Below are positions 1 to 12,181 of a DNA stretch of 64,000 nucleotides, in pieces. Position 1 is the first letter of the stretch. Each line of letters begins with the position of its first letter. The stretch is from the NCBI RefSeq assembly GCF_000429185.2, contig NZ_AUBJ02000001.1:5270001-5334000 (forward strand), written 5' to 3'. This stretch comes from Actinoalloteichus caeruleus DSM 43889. Lineage in GTDB: Bacteria; Actinomycetota; Actinomycetes; Mycobacteriales; Pseudonocardiaceae. The notes under the pieces were generated by a model, which saw only the letters and a list, made by a program, of their open reading frames with translations, was not told the origin of the DNA and did no database searches. Made by a program: the position numbers and the translations under genes.

Positions 1-1
1 G

Positions 2-409
2 ATGCTCGCGGCCGCGAGCACCACGGCCTCCGGCGACATCGACTACTCCCGCTACAGCGCGAGCGACGCGATCGCGTTGCTCTCCCCGCTGCTGGTGGTG
101 GCGGCGGTGCTCTTCGTGCCGCTGCTCGACCTGATCATGGCGATCATCCGCCGTACCCGGCGCGGGCAGAGCCCGTTCAGCGCGGACAAGATGCACCTGC
201 ACCACCGCCTGCTGGAGATCGGGCACTCCCAGCGTCGCGCGGTCATGCTGATCTACCTGTGGGCGGCGTTGTTGGCGTTCGGGGCGGTCGCGGTGACCAT
301 CTTCGACCCGTCAGTGGTCGTCTGGGGCGTGCTGGGCGGGCTGCTCCTCGCGGTGATCGTGTCCGCCGTGCCCCGGCTGCGCCAGCTCGCGAACCGCCGC
401 CGCCCCTGA
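2..409 (+). CDS. WecA-like undecaprenyl-phosphate sugar-1-phosphate transferase, C-terminal part
   Basis: The 5' part lies outside the window. The visible 135 residues hold membrane segments and the motif DKMHLHHRLLEIGHSQRR, the histidine-rich cytoplasmic loop near the C-terminus of the MraY/WecA family, followed by two more hydrophobic helices. These enzymes load a sugar-1-phosphate (commonly GlcNAc) onto undecaprenyl or decaprenyl phosphate at the inner membrane face to start cell-wall glycan synthesis. A gene of this family commonly stands just upstream of the atp operon in actinobacteria, which fits here. The substrate cannot be told from this fragment. Confidence 0.85.
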   Translation: MLAAASTTASGDIDYSRYSASDAIALLSPLLVVAAVLFVPLLDLIMAIIRRTRRGQSPFSADKMHLHHRLLEIGHSQRRAVMLIYLWAALLAFGAVAVTIFDPSVVVWGVLGGLLLAVIVSAVPRLRQLANRRRP

Positions 410-591
410 CCGCCGCTGGCCACATCCGGCCGCCGCGCCCCGCGTCCCTCCCTGGTCATCACGCACGGTGACCAGCGTTGCCGGAGCGCGCCGGCCCGGC
501 ACCCGGTCGCCGGGTGAGGTCCGGGTATGGGCGACAATGGTGCCGCGCGAGGACGTGAGTCCCGCGCAGTCGACGAGTGAGGGGTCGTGCG

Positions 592-1116
592 GTGAAGGCA
601 GCCACCGTGGCGGGGACACTGCGTTCCGCCCTGCGTCAGGCGCTGCTGGCACTCGGGGTGGGCACCCCGGTGCTGCTGGGCGCCGGTTGGCTGGTCGACG
701 GGGTTCCCGGGGTGTGGGGCGCGGCGATCGGGATCGCGCTGGCCGCCGGGTTCATGCTGGTCACGACCGTGGTCAGCGTCATGACCGCGTCGGCGTCCCC
801 CACCGTGATGGCGGCGGCCGTGCTCGGCTCGTGGCTGGGCAAGATGATCGTGCTGTTCGTCGTGCTGGCCCTGTTGCGCAACGAGGACTTCTACTCGCGG
901 ATAGTCCTGTTCGGCGTCGTCGTACTGACGGTGATCGGCGTGATGGCCGTCCAGACCCGGGTGATCCTCACCAGTCGGGTGCCCTACGTCGACACCACTA
1001 CGCCGAGTAGTGAACCGGACACCGGGGACGAACCGGCTCGACCCGGGGTGGCCCCGGAGGGGAGCGACGCGGTCGACACCGCTCCCGCTACGAGCCGATC
1101 AGGCTCTGACCAGTGA
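592..1116 (+). CDS. AtpI-like four-helix membrane protein upstream of atp operon
   Basis: A 174-residue protein with about four hydrophobic segments (roughly residues 20-115) and a polar, acidic C-terminal tail of about 50 residues. Position and topology match the ATP synthase protein I group found at the head of actinobacterial atp operons; these small proteins are thought to help c-ring assembly or Mg2+ supply, but this is family knowledge, not shown here. GTG at 592 is preferred because GAGGGG lies 7 bases ahead; an in-frame GTG at 577 has no clear ribosome site. Confidence 0.7.
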   Translation: MKAATVAGTLRSALRQALLALGVGTPVLLGAGWLVDGVPGVWGAAIGIALAAGFMLVTTVVSVMTASASPTVMAAAVLGSWLGKMIVLFVVLALLRNEDFYSRIVLFGVVVLTVIGVMAVQTRVILTSRVPYVDTTTPSSEPDTGDEPARPGVAPEGSDAVDTAPATSRSGSDQ

Positions 1117-1165
1117 CGACGGCTAACGCCCCTGGGGTTCGTCCTGGCGAAAACCGATTGGTAAA

Positions 1166-1387
1166 GTGCGTTTCAAGATGAGTGATCAGTCGGACAAACC
1201 ACCCCAGAAGGGTGAGTCCACCCGAGGGTTGCTCATCAGGACCCTGATCGCCGGCCCCATCGCCTGGGGTGGCATCGGGTTCGCCGTTGACCTGATCAGT
1301 GACAGCTGGCTGTGGACCTTCGTCGGTCTGGGGCTGGGGCTGCTTACTGCGCTCTACATCGTGTACGTCCGTTTCGGCCGGGCCTGA
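1166..1387 (+). CDS. AtpZ/AtpI-like small membrane protein
   Basis: A 73-residue protein with a polar N-terminus and two hydrophobic helices (around residues 24-45 and 48-68), ending VYVRFGRA. This is the usual shape of the small AtpZ/AtpI accessory protein immediately before atpB. It probably belongs to the same transcript as the F0 genes. The start is uncertain: GTG at 1166 or ATG at 1178 (MSDQSDKPP), neither with a strong ribosome site. Confidence 0.7.
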   Translation: MRFKMSDQSDKPPQKGESTRGLLIRTLIAGPIAWGGIGFAVDLISDSWLWTFVGLGLGLLTALYIVYVRFGRA

Positions 1388-1429
1388 TCCGCGCCGGCTA
1401 CGACCAGGGAGACCACACTGAACGCGCAA

Positions 1430-2233
1430 GTGTTGGCCGCCGTGCTGGCCGCGGGTGACGGAGAGGGTTTCCACGCGCCCGGTATCGAGGAGTTCTACCC
1501 CGGTGCCCTGCTCTTCGAGGGCACGATCTTCGAGATCAACCGGATCATGCTGGTCCGGTTCGTCATGGTGGCGCTGTTGGCGTTGTTCTTCATCCTCGCG
1601 CTGCGCCGGGCCAAGCTCGTGCCCCGGGGGCTCCAGAACGTCGCCGAGTACTTCCTGGACTTCGTCCGCCTGCACATCGCCGAGGAGATCCTCGGCAAGG
1701 GGGCGGCGCGACGATTCCTGCCGATCCTCACCACGTTCTTCTTCATGATCACGGCGTTGAACCTCGCCGGCGTGATCCCGTTGCTCAACATCGCGGGGAC
1801 GAGCCTCATCGGCACCCCGCTGGTGTTGGCCATCGTGGCGTGGATCGTCTTCAACTACGCGGGGATCAAGGCGCAGGGTTTCGGCCCCTACATGAAGAGC
1901 AACCTGCTCCCGTCAGGTGTTCCGCTCTACATGGCGCCGATCATCGTGCCCGTCGAGTTCGTCTCGACGTTCATCCTGCGCCCCTTCGCGCTGACGGTCC
2001 GGTTGCTGGCCAACATGATGGCCGGCCACCTGATCCTGGTGCTGTTCTTCTCCGCCACCAACTTCATGTTCGTCGAGGCGGGATCGGCGCTGCTCGCGCC
2101 GGTCGGCGTCCTGACCCTCGGGGCCGGGTTCGCCTTCACGCTCTTCGAGATCCTGGTGGCGGTGCTGCAGGCGTACATCTTCACTCTGCTCGCCGCCGTC
2201 TACATCGACCTGGCGTCCCACGCCGAACACTGA
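1430..2233 (+). CDS. atpB: F0F1 ATP synthase subunit a
   Basis: Membrane subunit that forms the two proton half-channels against the c-ring. The 267-residue product shows five to six hydrophobic helices and the conserved stretch LTVRLLANMMAGH, whose Arg is the essential stator charge, and a second conserved helix near the C-terminus (AFTLFEILVAVLQAYIF). First core gene of the atp operon, followed by atpE. GTG at 1430 is the first standard start, but AGGGAG (1406-1411) sits at ideal distance from an in-frame CTG at 1418, so translation may start there and add four residues (NAQ-type N-terminus). Confidence 0.95.
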   Translation: MLAAVLAAGDGEGFHAPGIEEFYPGALLFEGTIFEINRIMLVRFVMVALLALFFILALRRAKLVPRGLQNVAEYFLDFVRLHIAEEILGKGAARRFLPILTTFFFMITALNLAGVIPLLNIAGTSLIGTPLVLAIVAWIVFNYAGIKAQGFGPYMKSNLLPSGVPLYMAPIIVPVEFVSTFILRPFALTVRLLANMMAGHLILVLFFSATNFMFVEAGSALLAPVGVLTLGAGFAFTLFEILVAVLQAYIFTLLAAVYIDLASHAEH

Positions 2234-2272
2234 CGGCACGACCTGCGAGCACCAGAGACGACCTTCCGGTGA

Positions 2273-2542
<270 letters not shown>

Positions 2543-2568
2543 TCCGAACCGACCGTTAGGCGACCATC

Positions 2569-3117
2569 GTGAGTACATTCGCAGTGCTGGCGGCGGGCGA
2601 CAACCCGAATCCGCTGCTGCCGCCTGGGTACGACATCTTCTGGTCCGCGGTCTGCTTCGTTCTCGTCGGTCTGCTGTTCTGGAAGTTCGTCCTCCCGATC
2701 TTCCAGCGCGTGCTCGACGAGCGAACCGACAAGATCGAGGGCGGTATCGCCCGGGCCGAGAAGGCCCAGCAGGAGGCCAAGGAGACGCTGGAGCAGTACC
2801 AGGCCCAGCTCGCCGAGGCCAGGGCCGAGGCGGCCCGCATCCGGGACGACGCTCGTGCCGAGGGCGACCAGATCATCGAGGAGATGCGGGCCAGGGCTCA
2901 GGAGGAGTCCGCGCGCATCGTCGCCCAGGGCCAGGCCCAGCTGGACGCCCAGCGCGCCCAGATCGTGGCCGAGCTCCGGGCCGACCTGGGCCGCATGTCG
3001 ATCGACCTGGCCAGCCGGGTGATCGGCGAGTCCCTGGAGGACGAGGCCCGTCGTCGGGGAACCGTGGACCGGTTCCTGGACGAGCTGGACTCGGTGTCGG
3101 CTCCGGCGAGCAAGTGA
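2569..3117 (+). CDS. atpF: F0F1 ATP synthase subunit b
   Basis: Peripheral stalk subunit, 182 residues. One N-terminal transmembrane helix (about residues 23-45, [18 protein letters not shown]) is followed by a long charged, alanine-rich coiled coil, the standard form. It links subunit a to the delta subunit at the top of F1. GTG start at 2569 lies 26 bases after atpE. Confidence 0.96.
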   Translation: MSTFAVLAAGDNPNPLLPPGYDIFWSAVCFVLVGLLFWKFVLPIFQRVLDERTDKIEGGIARAEKAQQEAKETLEQYQAQLAEARAEAARIRDDARAEGDQIIEEMRARAQEESARIVAQGQAQLDAQRAQIVAELRADLGRMSIDLASRVIGESLEDEARRRGTVDRFLDELDSVSAPASK

Positions 3118-3156
3118 CCAGGTGACCATCGTGCCGAACAGGGGAGTGGAGACGTC

Positions 3157-3993
3157 GTGACCACCGTGACCACACTGCACGCGGCGAGTCGGGACGCCTT
3201 CGCCGCCGCCGCCGAGCGGCTGCGCGCCGAACTCGACGGCGTCACCGGCGAGGAACTGGCTGGTGTCGGCGAGGACCTCGGAGCGGTCAGCCGGCTGCTC
3301 GGTCGGGAGTCCTCGCTGCGCCGGTCCCTCGCCGACGCCGCCAGTGAGCCGGCACACCGCGAGTCGCTGGTGCGGGAGGTGCTCGGGCGCAAGATCGGCG
3401 CCCGGGCGCTGAACGTCCTCGCGACCGTGGTGACCGCCCGCTGGTCGAGCCCTCGCGAACTCGTGGAGGGCGTCAGCCGGCTGAGCTGGGAGGCCATGCT
3501 GATCAGCGCCGAGCGCGCCGGTCGGCTGGACACCGTCGAGGACGAGCTGTTCCGCCTCGGCCGGATCGTCGCCAGCCAGCCCGACCTCGACCAGCTGCTG
3601 TCCGACCCGGCCGGGTCGGCGGCGGGCAAGGTGACCCTGGTCCGGCAGTTGCTCACCGACCGGAGTGACCCGGTGACCCTGGCTCTGGTGGAGCAGCTCG
3701 TCAGCCAGCCGGGCGGCCGGACGGCCGTCGCGGGCCTGGAGGAGTTGGCGGCAGCCGCCGCCAAGCGCCGGGAGCGTTCCGTGGCGCACGTTCGCTCCGC
3801 GACCGTGCTGTCGGACGCTCAGGAGGAACGGCTGGCCGCGCTGCTCAGCCGGATCTACTCCCGACCAGTCGCCGTGCACACCGAGGTGGACCCGACGCTG
3901 GTCGGCGGCCTGGTCATCCAGGTCGGCGACGAGATCATCGACGGCAGCGCCGCGGGCCGGTTGGCCGCACTACGGCGGCAGCTCGCGGGGTAG
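3157..3993 (+). CDS. atpH: F0F1 ATP synthase delta subunit
   Basis: Stator subunit that caps F1 and binds subunit b. At 278 residues it is longer than the roughly 180 of E. coli, as is usual in actinobacteria. The C-terminal part carries the conserved delta/OSCP segment with DPTLVGGLVIQVGDEIIDGS, and the N-terminal half is helical. GTG start at 3157 with GGGGAGTGGAG nearby. It lies between atpF and atpA, the typical order. Confidence 0.95.
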   Translation: MTTVTTLHAASRDAFAAAAERLRAELDGVTGEELAGVGEDLGAVSRLLGRESSLRRSLADAASEPAHRESLVREVLGRKIGARALNVLATVVTARWSSPRELVEGVSRLSWEAMLISAERAGRLDTVEDELFRLGRIVASQPDLDQLLSDPAGSAAGKVTLVRQLLTDRSDPVTLALVEQLVSQPGGRTAVAGLEELAAAAAKRRERSVAHVRSATVLSDAQEERLAALLSRIYSRPVAVHTEVDPTLVGGLVIQVGDEIIDGSAAGRLAALRRQLAG

Positions 3994-4069
3994 GCGCGCC
4001 GGCGCCCCGCGCGAGTAGCCGCGCAACCAAGACCAACACCGCTTGAGAACGACCGAGAGCAGGAACGAC

Positions 4070-5716
4070 ATGGCGGAGCTGACGATCTCGTCGGACGAGA
4101 TCCGCAGTGCGATCGAGAAGTACGTCTCCAGCTACTCTCCCGAAGTCAGCCGAGAAGAGGTAGGCGTCGTCACGGACACCGGTGACGGCATCGCCCATGT
4201 CGAGGGCCTGCCTTCGGTGATGACGGAGGAGCTGCTGGAGTTCCCCGGCGGCATCAACGGCGTCGCGATGAACCTCAACGAGAGGTCGATCGGCGCCGTC
4301 GTCCTGGGTGACTCGGAGAAGATCGAGGAGGGCCAGCAGGTCCGCCGCACCGGCCAGGTGCTGTCGGTGCCGGTGGGCGATGGCTTCCTCGGCCGCGTGG
4401 TGAACGCCCTGGGCGAGCCCATCGACGGCCTCGGCGAGATCGTCGCCGAGGAGCGGCGGGCGCTGGAGCTCCAGGCCGCCACCGTGGTGCAGCGGCAGGA
4501 GGTCCGCGAGCCGCTCCAGACCGGTATCAAGGCCATCGACGCGATGACCCCGATCGGTCGGGGCCAGCGCCAGCTGGTCATCGGTGACCGCAAGACCGGC
4601 AAGACCGCCGTCTGCGTGGACACCATCATCAACCAGAAGGGCAACTGGGAGACCGGCGACCCGAAGCAGCAGGTCCGCTGCATCTACGTCGCCATCGGCC
4701 AGAAGGGCTCCACGATCGCCTCGGTGAAGCGGTCGCTGGAGGACGCCGGCGCGATGGAGTACACGACCATCGTGGCCGCCACCGCGTCCGACTCGCCCGG
4801 CCTGAAGTGGCTGGCCCCCTACGCGGGTTCCGCCATCGGCCAGCACTGGATGTACCAGGGCAAGCACGTCCTGATCATCTTCGACGACCTGTCCAAGCAG
4901 GCGGAGGCCTACCGGGCCATCTCGCTGCTGCTGCGCCGCCCGCCGGGCCGCGAGGCCTACCCGGGTGACGTCTTCTACCTGCACTCGCGTCTGCTGGAGC
5001 GTTGCGCGAAGCTGTCGGACGAGCTCGGTGGCGGCTCGATGACCGGTCTGCCGATCATCGAGACCAAGGCCAACGACGTCTCGGCCTACATCCCCACCAA
5101 CGTCATCTCCATCACCGACGGGCAGTGCTTCCTCCAGTCCGACCTGTTCAACTCCGGCCAGCGGCCGGCGGTGGACGTCGGTATCTCCGTCTCCCGTGTT
5201 GGTGGCGCCGCCCAGATCAAGGCGATGAAGGCGGTCTCCGGAACGCTGCGGCTCGACCTCGCCCAGTACCGGGAGCTGGAGGCGTTCTCCGCCTTCGCCT
5301 CGGACCTGGACGCGGCCTCCAAGGCGCAGCTGGAGCGGGGCGCGCGGCTCTACGAGATCCTCAAGCAGGGCCAGGGCCAGCCGGTGCCGGTGCAGGAGGA
5401 GGTCGTCTCGATCTACCTCGGCACCAGGGGCCACTTCGACGCCGTGCCGGTCGCCGACCTGCGCCGCTTCGAGTCCGAGCTGCTGGACCACCTGCGGCAC
5501 GCCCACGAGGGCATCCTCACCGAGATCCGGGACAGCAAGGTGCTCAGCGACGACAACGCGGAGCGGCTCGTCTCGGTGACCGACGAGTTCAAGAAGCAGT
5601 TCGTCACCTCCGACGGCTCCTCGCTGATCCCGAACGAGGCCCCCGCCGAGGCGATGGACGCCGAGAAGGTCGGGCAGGAGACGGTCAAGGTGAACCGTCC
5701 CGCTCCGAAGAAGTGA
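4070..5716 (+). CDS. atpA: F0F1 ATP synthase alpha subunit
   Basis: Non-catalytic nucleotide-binding subunit of the F1 hexamer, 548 residues. The P-loop GDRKTGKT is at residues 172-179, and the downstream alpha-specific segment [23 protein letters not shown] (middle omitted in other subunits) with the family signature around [14 protein letters not shown] is intact. ATG at 4070 is chosen over the upstream in-frame TTG at 4043 because AGGA at 4061 gives normal spacing and [11 protein letters not shown] matches the family N-terminus. Confidence 0.97.
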   Translation: MAELTISSDEIRSAIEKYVSSYSPEVSREEVGVVTDTGDGIAHVEGLPSVMTEELLEFPGGINGVAMNLNERSIGAVVLGDSEKIEEGQQVRRTGQVLSVPVGDGFLGRVVNALGEPIDGLGEIVAEERRALELQAATVVQRQEVREPLQTGIKAIDAMTPIGRGQRQLVIGDRKTGKTAVCVDTIINQKGNWETGDPKQQVRCIYVAIGQKGSTIASVKRSLEDAGAMEYTTIVAATASDSPGLKWLAPYAGSAIGQHWMYQGKHVLIIFDDLSKQAEAYRAISLLLRRPPGREAYPGDVFYLHSRLLERCAKLSDELGGGSMTGLPIIETKANDVSAYIPTNVISITDGQCFLQSDLFNSGQRPAVDVGISVSRVGGAAQIKAMKAVSGTLRLDLAQYRELEAFSAFASDLDAASKAQLERGARLYEILKQGQGQPVPVQEEVVSIYLGTRGHFDAVPVADLRRFESELLDHLRHAHEGILTEIRDSKVLSDDNAERLVSVTDEFKKQFVTSDGSSLIPNEAPAEAMDAEKVGQETVKVNRPAPKK

Positions 5717-5725
5717 GCCGATGAC

Positions 5726-8090
<2,365 letters not shown>

Positions 8091-8141
8091 TCGGTGGGGA
8101 CGGCGCCGCCGCGTCGTCCCGCGCCGGACACGGCGCGACGT

Positions 8142-8178
8142 TCGGGGCCGGACCTCCACCACGGAGGTCCGGCCCCGA
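8142..8178 (+). terminator. Strong hairpin after atpD
   Basis: Perfect 16-base-pair stem TCGGGGCCGGACCTCC (8142-8157) with its complement at 8163-8178 and a 5-base loop ACCAC, 52 bases after the atpD stop. No U-run follows, as is common in high-GC actinobacteria. It should end the main atp transcript before the inserted cassette. Confidence 0.75.
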
Positions 8179-8379
8179 CGTGTCTTCCGGCAGGGCCGGA
8201 CCTCCGGGTGGGTGTCGCGGACGGCGCGGGCGACCTGTCGCGCGCCGCCCTTGGCTCCACCCGGCCGTTCGCCGTCACCCTGCCCTGGCAGGGCACGGGC
8301 GGGGCCTGCCGGCGGCGATGGGATCGCGCCGCCGCCCAGGCGACCAGGGCGGGAGCGGTGACCAGGGGGGCCACCGCCC

Positions 8380-9912
8380 TCAGCGGACGAGCTCGACCAC
8401 GTCCGTCCCGCCCTCGCGGCTGACCTCGACCTGCACGGCCTCCGCCGGCAGCAGGGCCGCTCCGCGGTCGGACTCCACCGCCTGCCACGGACCGTCCGGG
8501 GTGGTGCGGTACCTGAGCGCGGCCTGGTAGGAGAGCACGACCCAGCCCTCGTCGTCCGGGAGCCGGACGGAGAGCTGCACCGGGTCGTCGGGCCGGGTCG
8601 GGCCCCCGTAGGCGAAGTCGTCGACCTCGGTGAGGTTGTCGTCGGTGAACACGACGGCGTGCGCCTCGCCGTGCTGGACGCGGTTCCACTGCTCGCCGAT
8701 GGTGGCGATCCTGCCGTCGGTCATGCGCACGATGACGAGGAAGCTGCCGAAGACGCCCCCGCTGTGGTGGTTGATCAGGTCCGCGCGGCCGGAGTCCCAG
8801 AGCGCGCGTTGGGTCCTGTCCATCAGGTCCAGCTCGCGCTCGCTGTCGGGGTGGCTGGGCGCTGCCGTGATCCGCTCACAGCTTTCCCCGCCGTTCTCAC
8901 CGGTCTCGCACCGCCAGTTGTCCGGGCTGTCCAGGGCTTCCTCCTCGGCCAGCCGTTCCTGGTAGGTCAGGGCGGGTCGGCTGGCGACCGGTAGGTAGAA
9001 GAAGGTGAGGCTCTCGTTCCAGTTCGAGTCCAGCGAACGGGGCCGGAGGAAGTGCTGCGCCGCGCCCGGATCGAGCGCGGCCGCCCTGCTCTCGGAGGTG
9101 AGCACCGCCAGTGGGGGCCGGCGCTCGAGTTCCTCGGGTATCAGGGTGTCCGGAACCTCCGTCGCGGCGACGACGTCGTGCGCATGGCTGTCCGCTGGCA
9201 GCTGCCGCAGGATGAGGCCGTCCTCGGCGACCAGTTCCTCCCACTGGCGGGTGACCTCACCGGTGCTCCCGTCGATGTCGGGCCCCGTGGAGAGGTGCAG
9301 CGGTTCGGGGCCGGGCAGGCCGATCAGGGTGCGGTCGTCCTCGCCGAACAGGTACAGCTGGCCCTTGCCCTCGTCGCGGCCCACGGAGAGCAGGTGCAGC
9401 TCGCCGTCCTCCGGCGACTGTGCGACCAGGCCCAGCATGTCGTAGCTCTCGTCGTCGCCCGGGGGGGCATGGCGCTGGACGAAGATCGCGGCCGGGCCGG
9501 ACGGGGTGGTGGTCGCGGCCACCAGGTGGGGGTCGCCGCGACCACCCTCGTCGAGGCCCGCCCTGATGCCCAGGAAGAGCGGCAGTTCATCCCGCCAGGT
9601 CGTGCTCGCTCGCCCGACGAAGTCCCGGTCGTCGGCGAGGTCGCCCCGGGTGGGCACGTCGAACCAGCTCCTCGCGACGGCGGGGGCACCCTCGCCGCCC
9701 AGCACCTCGGTGGTGGTGAGGTTCATCGTCGTCAGGGCTCCGCCGGTCACGACGAGGGCCGCTGCCAGGGCGACAGCCGTGACGCCGGTCCGCCGCCGCC
9801 GACGCCGGCGGGCACGCGCGCCCCCGATGACCTCCTCGGCCAACCGGGTCGGCGGTCGGAGCCCGTCAGTGGTCTCCCGCATGGCCTCCCGGAGCGAGTC
9901 CTCGTCGATCAT
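8380..9912 (-). CDS. Membrane-anchored partner of SigE-family sigma factor (candidate anti-sigma factor)
   Basis: A 510-residue protein that I cannot place in a named family. The N-terminus (MIDEDSLREAMRETTDGL) is a short charged segment, followed by an Arg-rich stretch, one transmembrane helix at about residues 43-62, and a large extracytoplasmic domain of about 440 residues. The ATG overlaps the stop of the sigma gene (ATGA at 9909-9912), so the two are translationally coupled. Coupling and topology suggest it holds or tunes the sigma factor in response to an envelope signal, but no classical zinc anti-sigma motif (HxxxCxxC) is seen. A decayed relative lies at 10698-11560. Confidence 0.65.
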   Translation of the reverse strand: MIDEDSLREAMRETTDGLRPPTRLAEEVIGGARARRRRRRRTGVTAVALAAALVVTGGALTTMNLTTTEVLGGEGAPAVARSWFDVPTRGDLADDRDFVGRASTTWRDELPLFLGIRAGLDEGGRGDPHLVAATTTPSGPAAIFVQRHAPPGDDESYDMLGLVAQSPEDGELHLLSVGRDEGKGQLYLFGEDDRTLIGLPGPEPLHLSTGPDIDGSTGEVTRQWEELVAEDGLILRQLPADSHAHDVVAATEVPDTLIPEELERRPPLAVLTSESRAAALDPGAAQHFLRPRSLDSNWNESLTFFYLPVASRPALTYQERLAEEEALDSPDNWRCETGENGGESCERITAAPSHPDSERELDLMDRTQRALWDSGRADLINHHSGGVFGSFLVIVRMTDGRIATIGEQWNRVQHGEAHAVVFTDDNLTEVDDFAYGGPTRPDDPVQLSVRLPDDEGWVVLSYQAALRYRTTPDGPWQAVESDRGAALLPAEAVQVEVSREGGTDVVELVR

Positions 9913-10460
9913 CGCTGTCCTCCCGCTGGAGTGGTGGTCAACCGGGCCGCTCCTGGCCCGTCCGGTCGCAGGGCTTCGCGCATCCGCGCGAGCCCGCGCG
10001 AGGTCTGGCTCTTCACCGTGCCGATCCCGCAGCCGAGCACCTCGGCCACCTGCCGCTCGCTGAGGTCGTCGAAGAACCGCAGCACGATGACGGCTCGCAT
10101 CCTCGGTGGCAGGCTGGCGAGCAGCGGTGCGATCTGGTCGGCCGTGACGACGGCCTCCTCCGGCCCGTCCACCGCGGGAGCGAGCTGGCCTGGTGCCAGC
10201 GGTGTCTCCCGCACCCGGCGGGACAGCCGGCGCCAGCGGTTGGCGGCGGTGTTGGCCAGCGCGCCCCTGGCGTAGGCCTCGGGGGAGCCGGTGATGCGGG
10301 GCCAGCGGGGGTACATGCGCTCCAGCACGTCCTGGAGCAGGTCCCGTGCGGCCTCCGGGTCCCCGCCGGCCAGCAGGTAGGCCGTTCTGAGGAGTGCCGG
10401 GGAACGGTGGACGACGAAGTCGGTGAACTCCGTGTCCCAGTCCTTGTTCTTTCCTGTCAC
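9909..10460 (-). CDS. SigE-family ECF RNA polymerase sigma factor
   Basis: 183-residue ECF sigma factor. Region 2 runs from FTDFVVHRSPALLRTAYLL through LLQDVLERMYPRWPRI, and region 4 contains LPPRMRAVIVLRFFDDLSERQVAEVLGCGIGTVKS, the helix-turn-helix for the -35 element. GTG at 10460 has GAGGTGG a few bases upstream and gives VTGKNKDWDTEF, the normal start for this family. The ORF stays open further upstream but with low-complexity translation. It is transcribed against the atp genes. Confidence 0.88.
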   Translation of the reverse strand: MTGKNKDWDTEFTDFVVHRSPALLRTAYLLAGGDPEAARDLLQDVLERMYPRWPRITGSPEAYARGALANTAANRWRRLSRRVRETPLAPGQLAPAVDGPEEAVVTADQIAPLLASLPPRMRAVIVLRFFDDLSERQVAEVLGCGIGTVKSQTSRGLARMREALRPDGPGAARLTTTPAGGQR

Positions 10461-10697
10461 GGACCACCTCGGTGGTTGGCGGAGCACTGTCACCAGACCT
10501 GACACCGTGCCGGTCCCGGTGGTTGCGAGGGGAGGTGTTCGACGGGCCCGGCGCCGGGGTTCTGGTCGCCGGGGAGGGAACGGGGCAGCTGGGCCAGCGG
10601 TCGTCGACGGCCCGGTGTCCCCGGCCGGCCGGACGGTGTCCACGCCGCGCCGGCGGGAGTGGCGTGGACACGTCGGGTCGCGCCCCGCTCCGGGCGG

Positions 10698-11560
10698 TCA
10701 GCCGGCGAGGGGCACGACGACGGGCTCGCCGTCCTCCGGAATCACCTCGACCCCGGATCGGGGGTGGCGACCTGGACGGCCTCGCTGTCCACGTCTTCGG
10801 GCAGTTCGGTGACCGCCACCGCGCCCTGGACGTCCAGCTCACGCCAGTCCCGCTCGCCCCGGGCGTCCTCGGTCCACCACCGGCGGGTCGAGACGTGCGG
10901 CTCGGGCTCCGGCCGGGGGTCGATGACGAGGAGGGTGCGGTCGTCCTCGCCGATCAGGAACCCCGAGGGGATGATCTGCTGGGTACCGGGAACGCGGTGG
11001 CCGAGATCCTCGCCGAGGACGCGGAGCTCGCCGGTCTCCGCGTCCGGTCCGACCAGGCCGACCAGGGTGCTCACCTGGTCCTCGCCCGTGACGACCCGTT
11101 CGCTGGTAGGAGCACGCGTTGGCCGATCACGGCCACCGTTCCGCCAGGTGTGGTGCCCGCCACGGCACCTGGGGGCGCCGGGGATGTCTTCCGTCCGGCC
11201 CTGCCGCAGGTTCCACGAAGTGGGGAACCCACTCCCGTCACCCCTCCAGCACCTCGGAGGAGGTCGTGCGCTCCGGCGAGGTCACCCGCTGCCGGGTGCC
11301 CGTACCGGGGGCCACCAGGATCGTGGCCGACGCGACCCTCGCCCAGGGCCGTGGCTACCGGCGACGCCGTCGCCTCGGCCTCGTGACTGGCACGGTCGGG
11401 CTGCCGGCGGTGGAGCTGGCGGCGTTCCTCTGGCCAGCCTCCGCGACCCGGCCCCGTCCCGAAGCCGGGTGGGAGTGTGCGGTCGGAGCCGGCGGGGGCC
11501 AGTACCCGCCGCGGTTCCCCAACGGCCAAGGGGTGTCTCCTCCGACCGGGACGCGGGGGC
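10698..11560 (-). pseudogene. Decayed copy of the sigma-partner gene
   Basis: Pieces of a protein homologous to the product at 8380-9912 appear in different frames. Frame pieces include an Arg-run (TRPRRRRRR) near 11360-11400, GTVAVIGQRVLLP near 11100, LVGLVGPDAETGELRVLGE with IGEDDRTLLVIDPRPEPEPH at 10742-11074 (compare GEDDRTLIGLPGPEPLH in the intact copy), and a C-terminal VEVIPEDGEPVVVPLAG ending at 10698 (compare VEVSREGGTDVVELVR). At least three frameshifts and one internal deletion are needed to join them. The upstream limit is approximate. Confidence 0.7.
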
Positions 11561-11619
11561 GTTCTCCCCGGCGGGCAGGGGGGAGTGGGGGAGAGGGCGG
11601 CCCTTCGCGCCTTGGTCGT

Positions 11620-12102
11620 CCCCTGCCTGGTGCGGGACGGCGCGCAGCCGGGCGAGTGCCCGCGCGGTCTGGCTCCGTGACCGTGCCCCTGGAGGCCCAG
11701 AGGGCCGTGGCGGTCCGTTCTTCCGTCAGGTCCTCGGAGAAGCGGAGCACGATCACCGCCCGCTGTCGGGGCGGCAGCGTGGCCCGCGCGCGTGACCTCG
11801 TCGGGCCGGACCAGCTCGGGTCCTGGTCCATGTTCGCCCCCGTCCTCCCACGGCGTCTCCCGGACCCCCGTCGGGAGAGGTGGCGCCAGCGGTTGGCCGT
11901 GGCGTTGGCCAGCGTCGCCCGCGCGTGGGCCCCAGGGGAACCGGCGACGGACCGCCACCTCGGGTACGTCCGGGCGAGGACGTCCTGGAGCGGGTCCTCG
12001 GCAGCCGGGGGCGTCCCCGCCGGTGAGCAGGTACGCGGTGCGCGGCAGGGCGCGCGATCCGTGGACGACGACGTCGTGGAACTCCCGGTCCTGCCGGTTC
12101 AC
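11620..12102 (-). pseudogene. Frameshifted second copy of the SigE-family sigma factor
   Basis: Starts as a normal sigma factor (MNRQDREFHDVVVHGSRALP, RTAYLLTGGDAP), then changes frame within 30 codons. Family segments continue in other frames: LQDVLARTYPRW and ANRWRHLSR, then RVRETPWEDGG-like text, then LPPRQRAVIVLRFSEDLTEE, which matches LPPRMRAVIVLRFFDDLSER of the intact copy at 9909-10460. Order and strand repeat the intact pair, so this is a degraded tandem duplicate or ancestral copy. It cannot give a full-length sigma factor as read. Confidence 0.75.
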
Positions 12103-12181
12103 CGGCGGCTCCCGTCTCCTGTCAGTGGGTACATCGGGTCAGGACACCGGGAGGGCGGCGGAGGTTGCCTGTCCCGTTGTC

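Noticed and set aside
8380-10842. 820-codon minus-strand ORF as one protein
   Set aside because: Only the last 510 codons are protein-like; the first 300 overlap the sigma factor in another frame. The start at 9912 overlaps the sigma stop.
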